A stretch of DNA of 64,000 nucleotides from Gnetum montanum (lineage: Eukaryota; Streptophyta; Gnetopsida; Gnetales; Gnetaceae): the NCBI GenBank assembly GCA_015680685.1, contig MNCI01008326.1:175835-239834 (forward strand), given 5' to 3'. Numbering within the stretch: the stretch's first letter is position 1; each line of letters starts with the position of its first letter. A program made the translations under genes and the position numbers. Below are positions 21,628-33,079 of the stretch, piece after piece. The notes beneath the pieces are model-generated. The model was not told the origin of the DNA. It ran no database searches and saw only the letters and a list, made by a program, of their open reading frames with translations.

Positions 21628-24600
21628 ATCTCCTTTCTTGGAACGTTCGAGGCCTTACTGATAGGCTTCGACGGAAGCGAGCAGGAAACTTTATATCTAG
21701 TCTTAATTTGACTTTTGATTTCATTCTCCTTCAAGAAATTAAGATTTCCGCCGACCTTTTATCCTATTCTGCCCATTGGTTTTTTCCTCACTCCTCACTC
21801 CTAGCAACATCCCATGCATGTGGGAAAGGAGGAGCGGCCATTCTCCTCTCACCCTACTGGAAAACTAAAATCCTTCAAAGGGGTTCGGATTCTGGGCATA
21901 GAGTTTCCTGGGCCACCTTCTCATCCCAGCATGGCCCTTTTGGCATTTGCTCGATATATGCCCCAAATGACTCCACAGAACGGGCTCTCCTTTGGCATGA
22001 ACTTGCAACTTCTCTCCCCCCAATGCCTTGGATATTCGGAGGAGATTTTAATATGGTAGAATTCCCTCAAGATAAGCTCGGAGGGGCATTTCTTCAATTG
22101 CCCAATCTCGAGTATCAGGCCTGGTCTGCATTTAAGAAAAGATTTTACCTCTCAGACGGGGCAGACAACTCCATGTGCGCTCCCCCCCATAGATTTACTT
22201 GGAGCAATCTCCGTCTAGGGCAAGCTCGCATCTACAGCAGGTTAGATAGGTTCCATTTCTCCACCCTCTCCTTTTGGCAAGCTTGCTCTGCCACTACAGT
22301 TCATCATCATGCCACCTTATCCGACCACCTTCCTATCTCCATATCTATCAAGATTCATGGTAGCCCTGACCGACAAAAATTCCATCTTTTCAGACTACAC
22401 AACAACTGTTTTTCTTCCCCCACTGCCCAACTTCTTCTCTCCAACCTTTGGAATGCCGAACCTAGGCCCCTAAATCAGACGGGTTGGATTAATTGGTGGC
22501 ATCGTGCTTCATGTCAAGTGCAAAACTTCGCTCGTTCATATGGTAAGACCGTGGCTGCTCAAGCCAAACATGAATACAACAAAATTCACCTCACTATTGA
22601 ACATCTCACTAACAAACTAGCTCAAGATCCCTTCAATACTCTAGTTCACGAGGAGCTAGCTAGAGCATGCGTTGCCTTCCAACATTGGGAAGTGTACCGA
22701 GCACAAAGTGCCTTAACTAAAATTCGGCTCACTTGGTTAAATATTCAAGATGAACACTGTAAGGAATTTTTTAAATATCTTGATGCTGCTTCCCCTTCGC
22801 ATACTGAGGGTACCACCATTACTGACCACAATAGTATCCTCTCTTTTCTTAAGAACCACTACGAAACCCTTTTTGCTACTTCCCCAATGGACAACTCTTC
22901 ATTCAAGGCTGCCACCCTTGATTATCCTCGCCTTATTAATCCTACTATGCTACAAAGCCTTGATGCTGATATCACTCTAGCGGAGCTACAGGAGGCTTGT
23001 TCCAAGTTAAGTCGAGGAAAGGCTCCTGGATATGATGGGTTTCCAGTAGAATTTTTTTAAAATCATTGGGATTTGGTTGGCAAGGATCTTTTGCAGGTCA
23101 TTAACGAGGCTCTCTTAACTGGTTCCCTTGGGCCCAATCTAAATCAAGGGGTAATTCGTCTCCTCCCGAAGTCTGGGGATCTAACCAATATCTCCAATTA
23201 GCATCCCATAACTCTTCTCAATGTAGTGTATAAAATTTGGGCGAAGTGCCTTGCCTTACGGCTGAAAAAAATTCTCGGTCAGATCATATCCCCTCAGCAA
23301 ACAGGATTTGTTCCTAGTAGATATATTTTAGACAATGTGGTTGTGGCGTGGGAAGGTCTCAAGTGCGCTAAGGATGATGGACAAGATATTCTCCTAGTGA
23401 AACTTGATTATGCCAAGGCTTATGACAACATTAAGTGGGATTTTATCTTGCAGACTATGACCAAATTGGGTTTTGGACCCAAGTTCTTGCATATGGTGAA
23501 ATGCTTATTCTTAGATGCTACTGCAAGAATTTCCACTACCTTTGGCATTACCTCTCCCTTTCCAATACATAGGTCTGTGCGCCAAGGTTGTCCTCTCGCC
23601 CCCTATCTCTTTATCATTGCATCAGACTTTCTTTGTCATCAAATTAACCTGGACATTAAAACTAAAGTTCTCACTGGGGTTAGCCTTTCCTCCTCTCAAC
23701 AACAGCTTCTCAATATGCACTTTGCCAATGACTCCTTTTTTCTATTTCAAAACACAGCCACCAATTTGCACCGCCTCTTATCAAGGGTGGAGCAATATTG
23801 CACACTCTCAGGTTCCATAATTAACTAGAATAAATCCTCTATCTATAGCTTTAAGGGCAATTACAAACATGTGACCAACGATAATTGGAAGCAGCTTCAA
23901 GATCAAGACATCGTTAAGATTTTGGGAATCCCTTTCCCCTTTAGAGGCTCAACATCTATCCTTTGGGAGCAAGTTATTCATCGAATTCAAAAGAAACTTG
24001 ACAAATGGAAAACTAAACCCCTCACACTTGTGGGTAAATACCTTGTTTGTAAGTCCATATGCGCATCCACCCATGTGTATTACTCTTCGTGTTGGGCCCC
24101 CTTCCAAGCTGCCTACCAGAAGCTAGAACAGTTATTCCATGACTTTATGTGGTCCTCCAAGGACTCTCAAAAAGGCTTTCATCATGTCGCTTGGACTATT
24201 GTTACTCTCCCCAAGAATAAGGGTGGCTTAGGCCTCTTGAATTCCTATAAGCAAGGAATTACCCTGGTTGCTAAGTGGTTGGTACAACATTTAGATGCCT
24301 CAAATATTATAGGGACCCTCCTCCAATTAAGGCTTCATCAAGCACTTCCTAAAAATAAGCCCTTCTGGAAAGACATCCATTTCGTTAATTGGATTCTTTC
24401 CCCCTCACTATCATTCTTCATGGATCTCATGTTTTCAAAATCATTTGGAGGGCCTGGAAAATTGTACACACTCACATAGAATGGACTAACGTTAAAATCA
24501 ACCCTACTATCCTCTCTAAAGTGTGTCTGTGGTGGTTACCTCTGTCACCCGCTCCCCTTGCTATCACAAATGCTAAGGTGGCTACCTCGTGGTATCGAAA

Positions 24601-25438
24601 AGGTGTCATTTCCTTGAATTGTCTTAGGCTGGCTAGTCATTGGATTTCAGGGGTTGAGTTTAACACTTTATATGGGCAGTCGGCTGCAATGAAACATTGC
24701 CTAGTTCAGATTTACTCTTTCCTCCACGGTCACTGGCACCTGGATGTTACAGTGCAAAGCCTTTTTCATGGCCTTCAATGGCTTAATGGGGTTAAACTCT
24801 TTCCCTATCGGCCATCTGTTCCCTTTCATCTCATGCACGACCCATCTGAAGTCATTCAACGTTGCAATAAATATTGGCACAAACAAGAGTCAGAAACATT
24901 TTGGATCCCTCTCTTCCAACTTATTTGGAAACTTCCGACCCTCCCCAAAATTAAGCAGTTCCTTTGGTGTCTTCTCCACCATGGTCTTCCTATCGGAAAA
25001 CGTCTAGAATATCTTGGGATTCCTAATCCCACTTGCCCTCTATGTGGTGGACAAGATGACTTTGTCCATGTGTTTTGGCAATGTCCCTTTGCTCAACATG
25101 TGTGGCAGTGGACTTCTAAAGCTTTTCCATCCTACAAGCTATCTCAAGAGGATGCCATATTCGGATTCTTGAACATTACTTCTACTAATCTTAATTTTCT
25201 GTGGAAAGTTATTAGGCCCATTATTTTATATTATATTTGGAAGCAAAGATGCAATGTTCTATTTCAAAAGACAGAGTATTCTAACAAATGTTTGCTTACC
25301 AGGTTGGAGATGTTGCAGATCTTTCGCCTCACCTATTTTCAACTCACATCTCAAGCATCCAAGTTCAATCTGGACAGTCATCAATTGGTTCATCTCCTGC
25401 AGCTATGGGAAAGACCTATGTGTTTCAGTTACACTTAG
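21624..25438 (+). pseudogene. LINE ORF2: endonuclease, reverse transcriptase, zf-RVT
   Basis: From ATG 21624: an APE-type endonuclease (LSWNVRGL, LLQEIK, GGDFN, SDHLPI) to about 22370; the start of RT (GKAPGYDGFPVEFF) near 23015-23057; RT palm (VKLDYAKAYD; RQGCPLAPYLF; catalytic box at 23721-23732); then a C-terminal zinc motif CPLCGG...H...C near 25036-25083. Breaks: TAA 23058-23060, TAG 23199-23201, TAG 23826-23828, and a frameshift near 24410 from frame 0 to frame 2. The second RT catalytic motif reads FAND, not FADD. No RNase H was recognised. The protein would nick target DNA and reverse-transcribe the LINE RNA. Confidence 0.9.
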
Positions 25439-25767
25439 CATCAGTAATCTCTACAAGGAAGTTTTCACTTTTATTATGCGGATTCACCATTGGCATTCCC
25501 TCTATCCTTAATTGAGAGCTCTTTGCCTCATCTAATTCTATGTCATTCTATTTTGTAAAAAGCTAGTCTGTGCGAACATTTAGTTGTGCCCCAACTTGGG
25601 GTACCTCCTCTAATACTAGTTTATTTCTAAGGTGTTTCCCGAGTGTCATTCATGATGCTCTTAGTTTTCTCCTTCCCTTAACCCTATGACTTATTCAATT
25701 TGTTGTAATTGATGCACATTTAATTTCAATAAAACTTCTTTTCGAGGTCCGACCCCCCCCCCCCCTC
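25439..25767 (+). other. LINE 3' UTR with AATAAA and C-tract tail
   Basis: Contains AATAAA near 25728-25733 and ends in C13-T-C4 at 25753-25770 instead of the poly(A) usual for L1-type elements. The last three C bases overlap the target duplication. Confidence 0.65.
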
Positions 25768-25783
25768 CCCAAAACGTAATAAT
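25768..25783. repeat. LINE target site duplication, 3' copy
   Basis: CCCAAAACGTAATAAT; pairs with 20066-20081. Confidence 0.8.
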
Positions 25784-26845
25784 CCTATGACCCATTCTTA
25801 AAATAACATCATAGGCCTAACATATGCTTTTCTCATAGAAGTGGAATCTGGTTAAGACTTTCACTCCTTTTGTTGGTCTTTACGCATAATGACTTTAGGT
25901 TAGCATGAAAAGTGGTCAATACATTATAAAGCCTTTTGTATAACAAACGCACTTGCATCTTTAACAAAACCAACTTGTTTGTAAACATGGATTTTCAATG
26001 TTGAAGGCTTAGTAGCTGACTCTGTTCGCTACACAAAGCTATCCTAATGATTATTTTTAACAATAAAAATAGTAAGCAGTATTTTTATATTACTTAAATG
26101 TAAAAGGTCCCAAAACATTGAAACATTTTTTTTCAAAAAAAGTGAAAAGGTTCAAACCTATTGACCCTCACTTTTATCACCCAAAAGGAGAGTATTTATT
26201 TGTTTTTAATCTTCTTTTAACAAGAACACATCATGGCCACGGGAAAGTTGGTATGAAAACTTTTTACGAACAACAGCCATTTTAACCTCCACTAATGGAA
26301 GTAATGTCAAAAATATTCCACAAAATCTGTTACCTTGTTACATTGCAGGTACACAAGTTGACCATAAACAAAATCATCTCCTAGAGTTATACAAAATCAT
26401 CTATCAATATCAATTGAGCAACATCTGGATTATTTGATAATGTATACAAGAAATCTTTAAAGTTAAAACAGTTAAGTTTAACCTAATCTGAGTAATGTTT
26501 CTAATATGATGGAAGAGCATACGAGAGCACACTAATTCTCTTCCCACTAAGTTAACAATACAATGACGAAATATTTCCTGCATTTTCAAATTTATATGGT
26601 AAGTTTACAATGCTGAGCCTAACAACTGCACTAATGAGCTAAAGCAAATTCCCTTTGTTATGCAAGCAATCCTTCCTTCCCTTTTGTTGCTAACTCACAG
26701 AAAGTTTTTCAAACTCTGAAATGTTTTAAATTGTTAAATTTCAGAAATGCTTCAGCATGGAGAAGGAATTATACATCCATGTTTTTTAAATAAAAGTCTA
26801 CGAAGTCAGATCCTTTTCTTTTTAATGTTTAAAAGAAAAGATATA
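25784..26845. other. Left flank of the TE stack, no gene
   Basis: AT-rich, no ORF. Contains one copy of a dispersed repeat (about 26265-26440) that recurs beyond the right edge of the stack near 63610-63780. ATATA at 26841-26845 would be the left target duplication of element C if its other end survived. Confidence 0.4.
26265..26440 (+). repeat. Dispersed repeat, copy 1
   Basis: AACAGCCATTTTAACCTCC...ATGGAAGTAATGTCA...ATTCCACAAAATCT...GGTACACAAGTTG...ATTGAGCAA matches 63610-63780 in the same order and orientation, at roughly three quarters identity by eye. Confidence 0.7.
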
Positions 26846-26855
26846 TGTTGACACC

Positions 26856-28609
26856 TGTTGAGGCCAACCTCACCCATGCTAGGCATAGGGCCTTGACCAA
26901 CAGTAATAACATAACAATTGCACTTTAAATTAATTGCAAGGTTAGATATAGAGTTGTAGAGGTAATGTTCCCTATAATTACAACTTGATGTGTAAACCTC
27001 TATTGAGATGCTTTTGAGTTCATATAGTATTTGAATTTACACGGTGATTTTTTTGTGCTTATCCTTATTACCAGTAACAAGTGCCATCGATTTTCTATAT
27101 CAAAAGTTGTTATTCTATACATTTCACACCGTTTCAAATGTCAAATATTGGTGGTAGCAGTTTTCCTCGTAGCGTTTGGCATGGCAAAGGTAGTTGGTGG
27201 TTGATGGTTTAGGATTATGATTTCGCCCGCAGTGCCATTATGAAGAGGGAGGGCAGGCAAGCAAGGTGGAGGAAGAAATAGCAATCTCTGGAATTGGCAA
27301 CAGTGTTTAGTTGCCAACCTTTCTTTTGAAAAACATAGCAGCTGGTAGTGCATGTCCATCAGCAACTGTTGTTTTATTTTGTTCTTCTATTTCCTCTGGC
27401 CACATGCAATCCATATTTTAGCCTCCTGTCATTGCAAGCGGCACACATATGACAGCAACACACCTATAGATGGTGGCCTTCTCTCTGGACACTGGGGTAA
27501 CGGTAGATGCCTTTAGCAAGTCAGTAGGACGATCATGAATAATGTGATGAACACACCGACAACTACAACCACACCCGCATCTCAACAAGATACAGCAATA
27601 TCGAAAAAGTTTGCCATTTTCAGTTACAGATATTTAATATTTTCAGCATTTCCAAACATGTTACCAGTACATTGTGTTGTATATCACTTTATGCACTAAT
27701 TTTGAATTTTCTTTTAAATGCTTAAACTTTCATTGTTCTATAATTCAAAGCAGTAGCAATTTTTTTTTCAGATCCTCAAATCCTAGATACTAATATATTG
27801 CATTCTACAACTTGTAAGTCATTTTCAATCAGGAAACTCCCTATGGTTGCATTGTGTTGCCCTATTTTGTTGCATTGCCCTAATAAGCATAGTTTGTTGT
27901 CTGCATTTGCAGCACAGTAGCAAGTATAAGTTTCTATCTATGGTAACATTGCCGAAGATGTTTCATCCTCAGTGACAACATCATCGCCATTGGCCAGTAT
28001 TTAGTTTATGCTTACATGCATTCTGCTTGTTAAAATTCAGTAACTACATCTACCGTCAATGATGTGCCATTTTCTGATGTACTTAAAATTGTTTATGTAT
28101 CTAAATTCCAAATAGTTGTTGCTTTGGAGTGGCGTTGTGTGTGACGAAATTAGTGTCTCTATTGTATCGAAGGAATGAGTTTTTATTTGTTAGTCACAAT
28201 AATCTTTTAAAATTTTTAGTCAACCTAGAGTCAGAGAAGCAATTTACAACAGACTTTCAGCATTATGATTTCTATGTAAAATGCACACGGGATCACATAT
28301 TGTTTAAGCTATGAGGAATTAAATTTTTATAGCAAAATATTGAAGTTCAATGTTACAGACATATAAAAGGTTGTGCATCTTTACTACCAGTTTATTAACA
28401 AAATTTTATTTTCATTAATGTTGTTATACAAATGGTTAAGAATATTTCATTAGTGGACTTAATTATTATTATTATTATTATTTTCACATAGCCTTTTCTA
28501 GCTGAGACTATTCTTGGGTTTCCGTACCCATACAGGAGGCACCCTAGGTGATAGTCTCCTAAAACGAGTTTTCACAGGTGTTCGTGTGTCCAAAATTTAC
28601 TCATCAACA
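26856..28609 (+). repeat. Element A 5' LTR (1754 bp)
   Basis: Begins TGTTGAGGCC, ends ATCAACA. A (TTA)n microsatellite sits at about 28463-28484. The first 240 bp compared by eye with the 3' LTR show about ten differences, mostly transitions. Short ORFs inside are not genes. Confidence 0.93.
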
Positions 28610-28615
28610 CCTTTT

Positions 28616-28635
28616 TGGCGCTAAAAGGAGGGCAG
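28616..28635 (+). promoter_or_regulatory. Element A primer-binding region
   Basis: TGGCGC starts 6 bp after the LTR. This matches the first bases of the tRNA-complementary site used by many plant gypsy elements, but the following TAAAAGGAGGGC diverges from the usual tRNA-Asp match. CTAAAAGGAGGGC is echoed after B's 5' LTR (minus strand, about 59511-59525, CTAGAAGGAGGGC). Confidence 0.5.
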
Positions 28636-28975
28636 TTTCTCAACCTTTTCTTTATTTTCCTTTTATGTTTTTTTTAAATTATCATTTTTTTATTAATATC
28701 TATTTTTGTTTTTGCGTCCGTATTTTTAGTTTTATTGCTCTATTTAGTTTCAATTTCAAATCTCCAAATTTATATTCTAGCAATCCTTTTATTAATTTGT
28801 TTTTATGAAATTTAATTATGGTGATTTAAATTATTTTCCTCTTAATTTACTTTTCTGAAATTTTGTAATTTCAGTTTTACTTTTAAAATAAAAATATAGC
28901 ATTCAAATGTTTTTTCCATTTTCATTAATTTTCACACTTTATTAGCATTTTACATTTCTTGTTATTTTTCATTTT

Positions 28976-30937
28976 ATGAGTGACTTTTCTTACGGAATAT
29001 CTCAACAAAGAACTCATACTGCTACCCCTAGACAACCAGCTACTCATCTATTTACTTTGAGAAAACAACGAGCTTCACTTTTTCCAAGTTCAATTCCTAA
29101 AATACCTCGGACTAAGATGACAGCCCATCAACCCCCGGCTCCCTTAGTAAGAAACCCTTTTAACTTTTATAATTACCATGAGATACCAAAATCCCTTCAA
29201 TACATAAACCTGTTGTTCGATCCCACAACCCCTACGAATGATGCCCGTCAACACATACAATGTTTTGAAACCTTATTAGGGATCCATAACATTATACATA
29301 ATGATGTGGCATGCAGGGTTTTTGTAACAACATTTAGGACCACAATAACCCAATGGTTCTTAATGCTTCCTGATGCCTCTATTAACACATGGCAAGAATT
29401 CAAAAATAAGTTTTTGAATCAATTTGACAAATTTACAAGTCCTTCTATTGTATCAAGCAACTTTACCAGTCGAAGAAAGCTACTTGGGGAAAATGTTAGG
29501 GATTATAACCTTAGATTCCTTCATCAACTAGCCTATGTGCCAAATGAGATGCGACCACAACCAGATGGTATCCTCAACTTCTATCTCTCTACCATTGATC
29601 CATTCTTTTCTTATGCTATCAAATCTGACCCCAACATAATGAAAATACAAGGTGCAATGTCAAAAGCTATGGAATTAGAGCAAATAACCCTTATGAACAG
29701 CATCCAAACCCAATTTGGGATGATGAGTGTTAGTAACCCTATGCAATCAAACCCACTCCTACCAACTTTTCAAACATCTAATGTTATGCCTCAAGCTGTT
29801 TCTCCTTTTCAATCAACTCAACCTTTAAGTAATTACTCACAAGGCCCCATGTCCTTTTCATTCTTACCATCCAACACTGGTTTGAATCATGACCAATAAA
29901 AAGCCTTGATTCAATCCATTATAAACCTAAACGGAACATCAAATTCTATTGAACCACCAACCCAAACCCAAAATTAGATGACCCAAATACTCAGTTCACT
30001 ACAAAAACTATCCAATAAAGTGGTCGAGCTAAAGAGAAACAATAACAAAGGCCCTATACAAGCAGAAAAACCAAGTGTATCAATCAACGATGATTATTGT
30101 CGTCTTCATAATATGAGGCAACATTCCGAAAAGACTTGTCCTCAATTCATGGCATTGTATGGTGACAATACCCAAGGGTAACAAAATGGGAAAACCCCAA
30201 TCATGGTCCTTAATGTACTTCATGAGATATAAAATGAAGAGGTTTCCTCATTAGAACAAGTTATGGTAGACAACCCTAACCCACAAAACACTCGCTACCA
30301 CAAAATTAGTGACATTATGAATGCTACACAACAACAAACTAGGAACAATTCCTATACACCTACAAACAAAAGAGTTCATAGTCAAAACAATGCAAACAAC
30401 CAATCTAGGTCATCCCAAGTAATTTCCCCACAACGACCAAACCCCCCTTATATACTTAGAAGAGTTCCATCTCAACAAGAACCCAAAGATGAACATAAGA
30501 ATTATGATTTGGTTGAGAACTTAAAAAGAGTTAAAGCCAACATTTCGATGTATGACCTCCTACACTTTAACGAAATGAAAGAAGTGATTTGGGATATGGT
30601 TTATATACTCGTAGCTCAAAGAGAAAAATCCCCAATTCCCAAAAGGCAAGTTCACTTTGCAGAAAGTCCTAACACATTATCAGTACAAAACGTGAATAAT
30701 TCCATGTCTAGCAAAAAGGACCATCCCCCTTTCCTAACCACTTTGATTATTTTAGGAAAGAATGTCCATAACTGTTTAATGGATTCCGGTGCAACTGTTA
30801 GTGTTATGTCTCTTGACATTTGTAACGCTTTAGGAGCACAAATGATACCACAAACTAAAAGTGTGATTCAACTCGATGAATCTAACGTACCTATGGTAGG
30901 GTTATTAAAAGGAGCAAAGGTACAACTTAAGCAATAA
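28976..30937 (+). pseudogene. Element A gag-protease
   Basis: Gag starts at ATG 28976 (MSDFSYGIS). The capsid core reads NTWQEFKNKFLNQFDKF near 29390-29440. A zinc-knuckle-like YCRLHNMRQHSEKTC (about 30095-30140) has the C-x2-H-x4-H-x4-C form. Downstream is an aspartic protease with catalytic LMDSGAT (Asp codon at 30782). Stops at 29897 (TAA), about 29975 (TAG), 30179 (TAA), about 30230 (TAA) and 30935 (TAA); several fit CAA to TAA. Gag packages the RNA; the protease cleaves the polyprotein. Confidence 0.88.
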
Positions 30938-31546
30938 CCTACATTTACATGTTATACAAATATCCTAGTAGTTAACACAAAACCCACATATAGTGTGCTC
31001 TTATCTAGGACTTTTGGAGCTAAGTTTGGGGGCTTCTTTAGGTCAGATTTCTCAGAATTATTGATCCCTAATAAAGGAAAATATGAATACATGACTATAC
31101 CCCAAGAACCCTTTTACAAACTAGTAACAACCTTGAATCAACAAAATCAATCTTTGGAAGATCGAAATGCTAATCTTTATGTTGGGGTTATTGAGGTTGA
31201 GTGTAGAGAACATGTTGAAAATGACTATATGAGTGGAACTACAAAAAATCCTATCTCGTATGCAGATCCCATCCAATCCTATCAAAGTTCTAGAGAAGGT
31301 GAAGAAAACTATGGAGACACCTTGCCTTATCAACAACACGATGGATTTTTTCTAAGTGATCCACCACCTTTAGGGGAAGACAAAGATATAATTAAGACCT
31401 TAGCTCTTAAAACATTTGAAGGTGTGCTAAATTTTAACAACACATCCATTGAACATTCTCCTAGAAAAGCTATATCCGATAACCCACCAAACATAAACCT
31501 ATCATTAAAAATTATATTAAAGAAAAAATTTATAGAAAATGATTAA
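30938..31546 (+). pseudogene. Element A protease tail and pre-RT linker
   Basis: The same frame as gag continues after the TAA. SVLLSRTFGAKFGG and IPNKGKYEYM are typical of the region following the gypsy protease. An acidic linker follows. It stops at TAA 31544-31546 exactly where RT should begin but does not. Confidence 0.75.
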
Positions 31547-31548
31547 GA

Positions 31549-31866
31549 AAGATAAGTGTAGGTCTTGATTTTCATAATCTTAAGCATCAACAAATTGTCA
31601 AGAGATGGTTCGGTAAAAAACATCTAGCTAAAAATTTTCAAGTAGGTGATCTAGTCCTTAAGAAGGATAGAGCATCTAGTCAAACTAACCCTCAAACTAA
31701 GTTTTCCCCTATGTGGTCAAGTCCATTCCAAATTGTAGACATCAATGCCCCAAATGTGTTCAAGGTTGCTGATTTGCAAGGATATAGGTTGAATAGGAAT
31801 TTTAATGCATTTCATTTGAAGCATTTCTACTTAGGTACCCCACGTGGGCACTTGGTAGATTATTAG
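31549..31866 (+). pseudogene. Element A integrase C-terminal tail
   Basis: Frame 1 reads KHQQIVKRWFGKKHLAKNFQVGD..., then SPMWSSPFQIVDI and FNAFHLKHFYLGTP, ending TAG 31864-31866. This is the C-terminal domain of a gypsy integrase, matching C's at 36745-37020 (minus). RT, RNase H and the integrase core are missing, so a deletion of several kb joins the pre-RT linker to this tail near 31550. Confidence 0.85.
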
Positions 31867-33079
31867 TTGCATGTTTTCTTCTCCTTTTTCTTTGCATTTT
31901 ATTTGTATATAGTTGTGTTTCCATATTTTGTTTTGATTATTTATTTCTTAGCATATTGTTTTGATTATTGTGTTCTTCATATGATTTTAATAATCATTTG
32001 TCATTTGAGTTACTAGATATTGGTTCATCTTAACACCATTGAAAAATAATGTAGATATAACATAATTTACTATTACTATAATATTATGCTATAAAATCCA
32101 CTTTATATTTTATAAATACTATAACTCTTTCCAGTTGTTTCCAAGGTTTCAGTTTATTTATTATGTTAGATTATGGAGCATTAGATTTATACAAACTTAT
32201 CATGTTATCATCATGATCATGTGAGTGTAGGATATGTGATGTTGGAGAGTGGTTAGTTATAATTCCTAGGTGACCTTGGAAAATTCTATCCTTTCCTCTC
32301 ATAAGCCTAAGCCCTCAGGTATGATGATCCATGGCTATCCTGTGAACAACAGGATGAAGTGTGTTCATTTCTACTTGAGAATCCTTAGCCGCCTAGGGGA
32401 CCTGCTATGATGCCACCAATCAAAGATACATACACGAGGGTTGAGCTGCACCATGGGCAAAATTTCCAAAAGTACCATGCTCTTTGATAGTGTACCTAAT
32501 TGGCCAAAATTATTTTGGAATTCCTACCTCAAGAATGAAGTACACCATGAGCAAAGTTTCCTTAAAAGAAACAAAACAAACAATGAGGATCATGTTTGTT
32601 GGTAGTGTAATAAGTTCTTAAGTGTGATAGGCTCCAGTAGCAATCTTCACCCTAAGCTCCATTTCTCCTTTTAAATTTAAGTTTAAAAAAAAAAAGACCT
32701 AAGGAAAAATCTGAAAGTTGTGGCTTACTATGATCTAATATGAGCTTTACCTTGTCCTCTTCATTAAGTTTTGTTTAAGTCGCTTTCTCCAAAAAGTCTG
32801 CATACTCTTACTGTTACCTTGTGACAATATTGAGAGAGCTTAACTATATATTTATATCTATAGATCTCAGTTAAAATAACAATAAATTATATATTTAGAT
32901 TTTAATGTTTGTTTGGATGGCCTATGTCGATGTCTCTTTCGATTATTTGGTTATTTTGATTATGTTTAGAACATTATATTTTACTTTCAAGTTTGCATTT
33001 CTTGTTTCATGTTGTTGCATTTTCATTCAAAATTTTATGGTCCTTGCACTTGCATGCAATCTTTAGTTTGGGGGCTAAG
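31867..33079 (+). other. Element A post-integrase region and polypurine tract
   Basis: Non-coding. It is homologous to the minus-strand 35363-36740 of element C (for example the GATGATCCATGGCTATCCTGTG phrase). The likely polypurine tract is TTTGGGGGCTAAG just before 33080. Confidence 0.65.

Larger units (their letters stand above)
20082..25767 (+). mobile_element. Complete-length plant L1-type LINE (two ORFs)
   Basis: About 5.7 kb: GC-rich 5' leader, ORF1 with zinc knuckle, ORF2 with endonuclease, reverse transcriptase and C-terminal zf-RVT, 3' UTR, then a C-rich tail. It is flanked by a 16-bp target duplication. Such elements copy themselves by nicking DNA and priming reverse transcription at the nick. 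Three in-frame stops, two frameshifts and a changed catalytic residue make this copy inactive. It inserted into host-like DNA rather than into another visible TE. Confidence 0.9.

Noticed and set aside
21363-21734. Minus-strand ORFs antisense to LINE ORF1 (123 and 90 codons)
   Set aside because: Shadow frames of a Ser/Pro-rich coding stretch.
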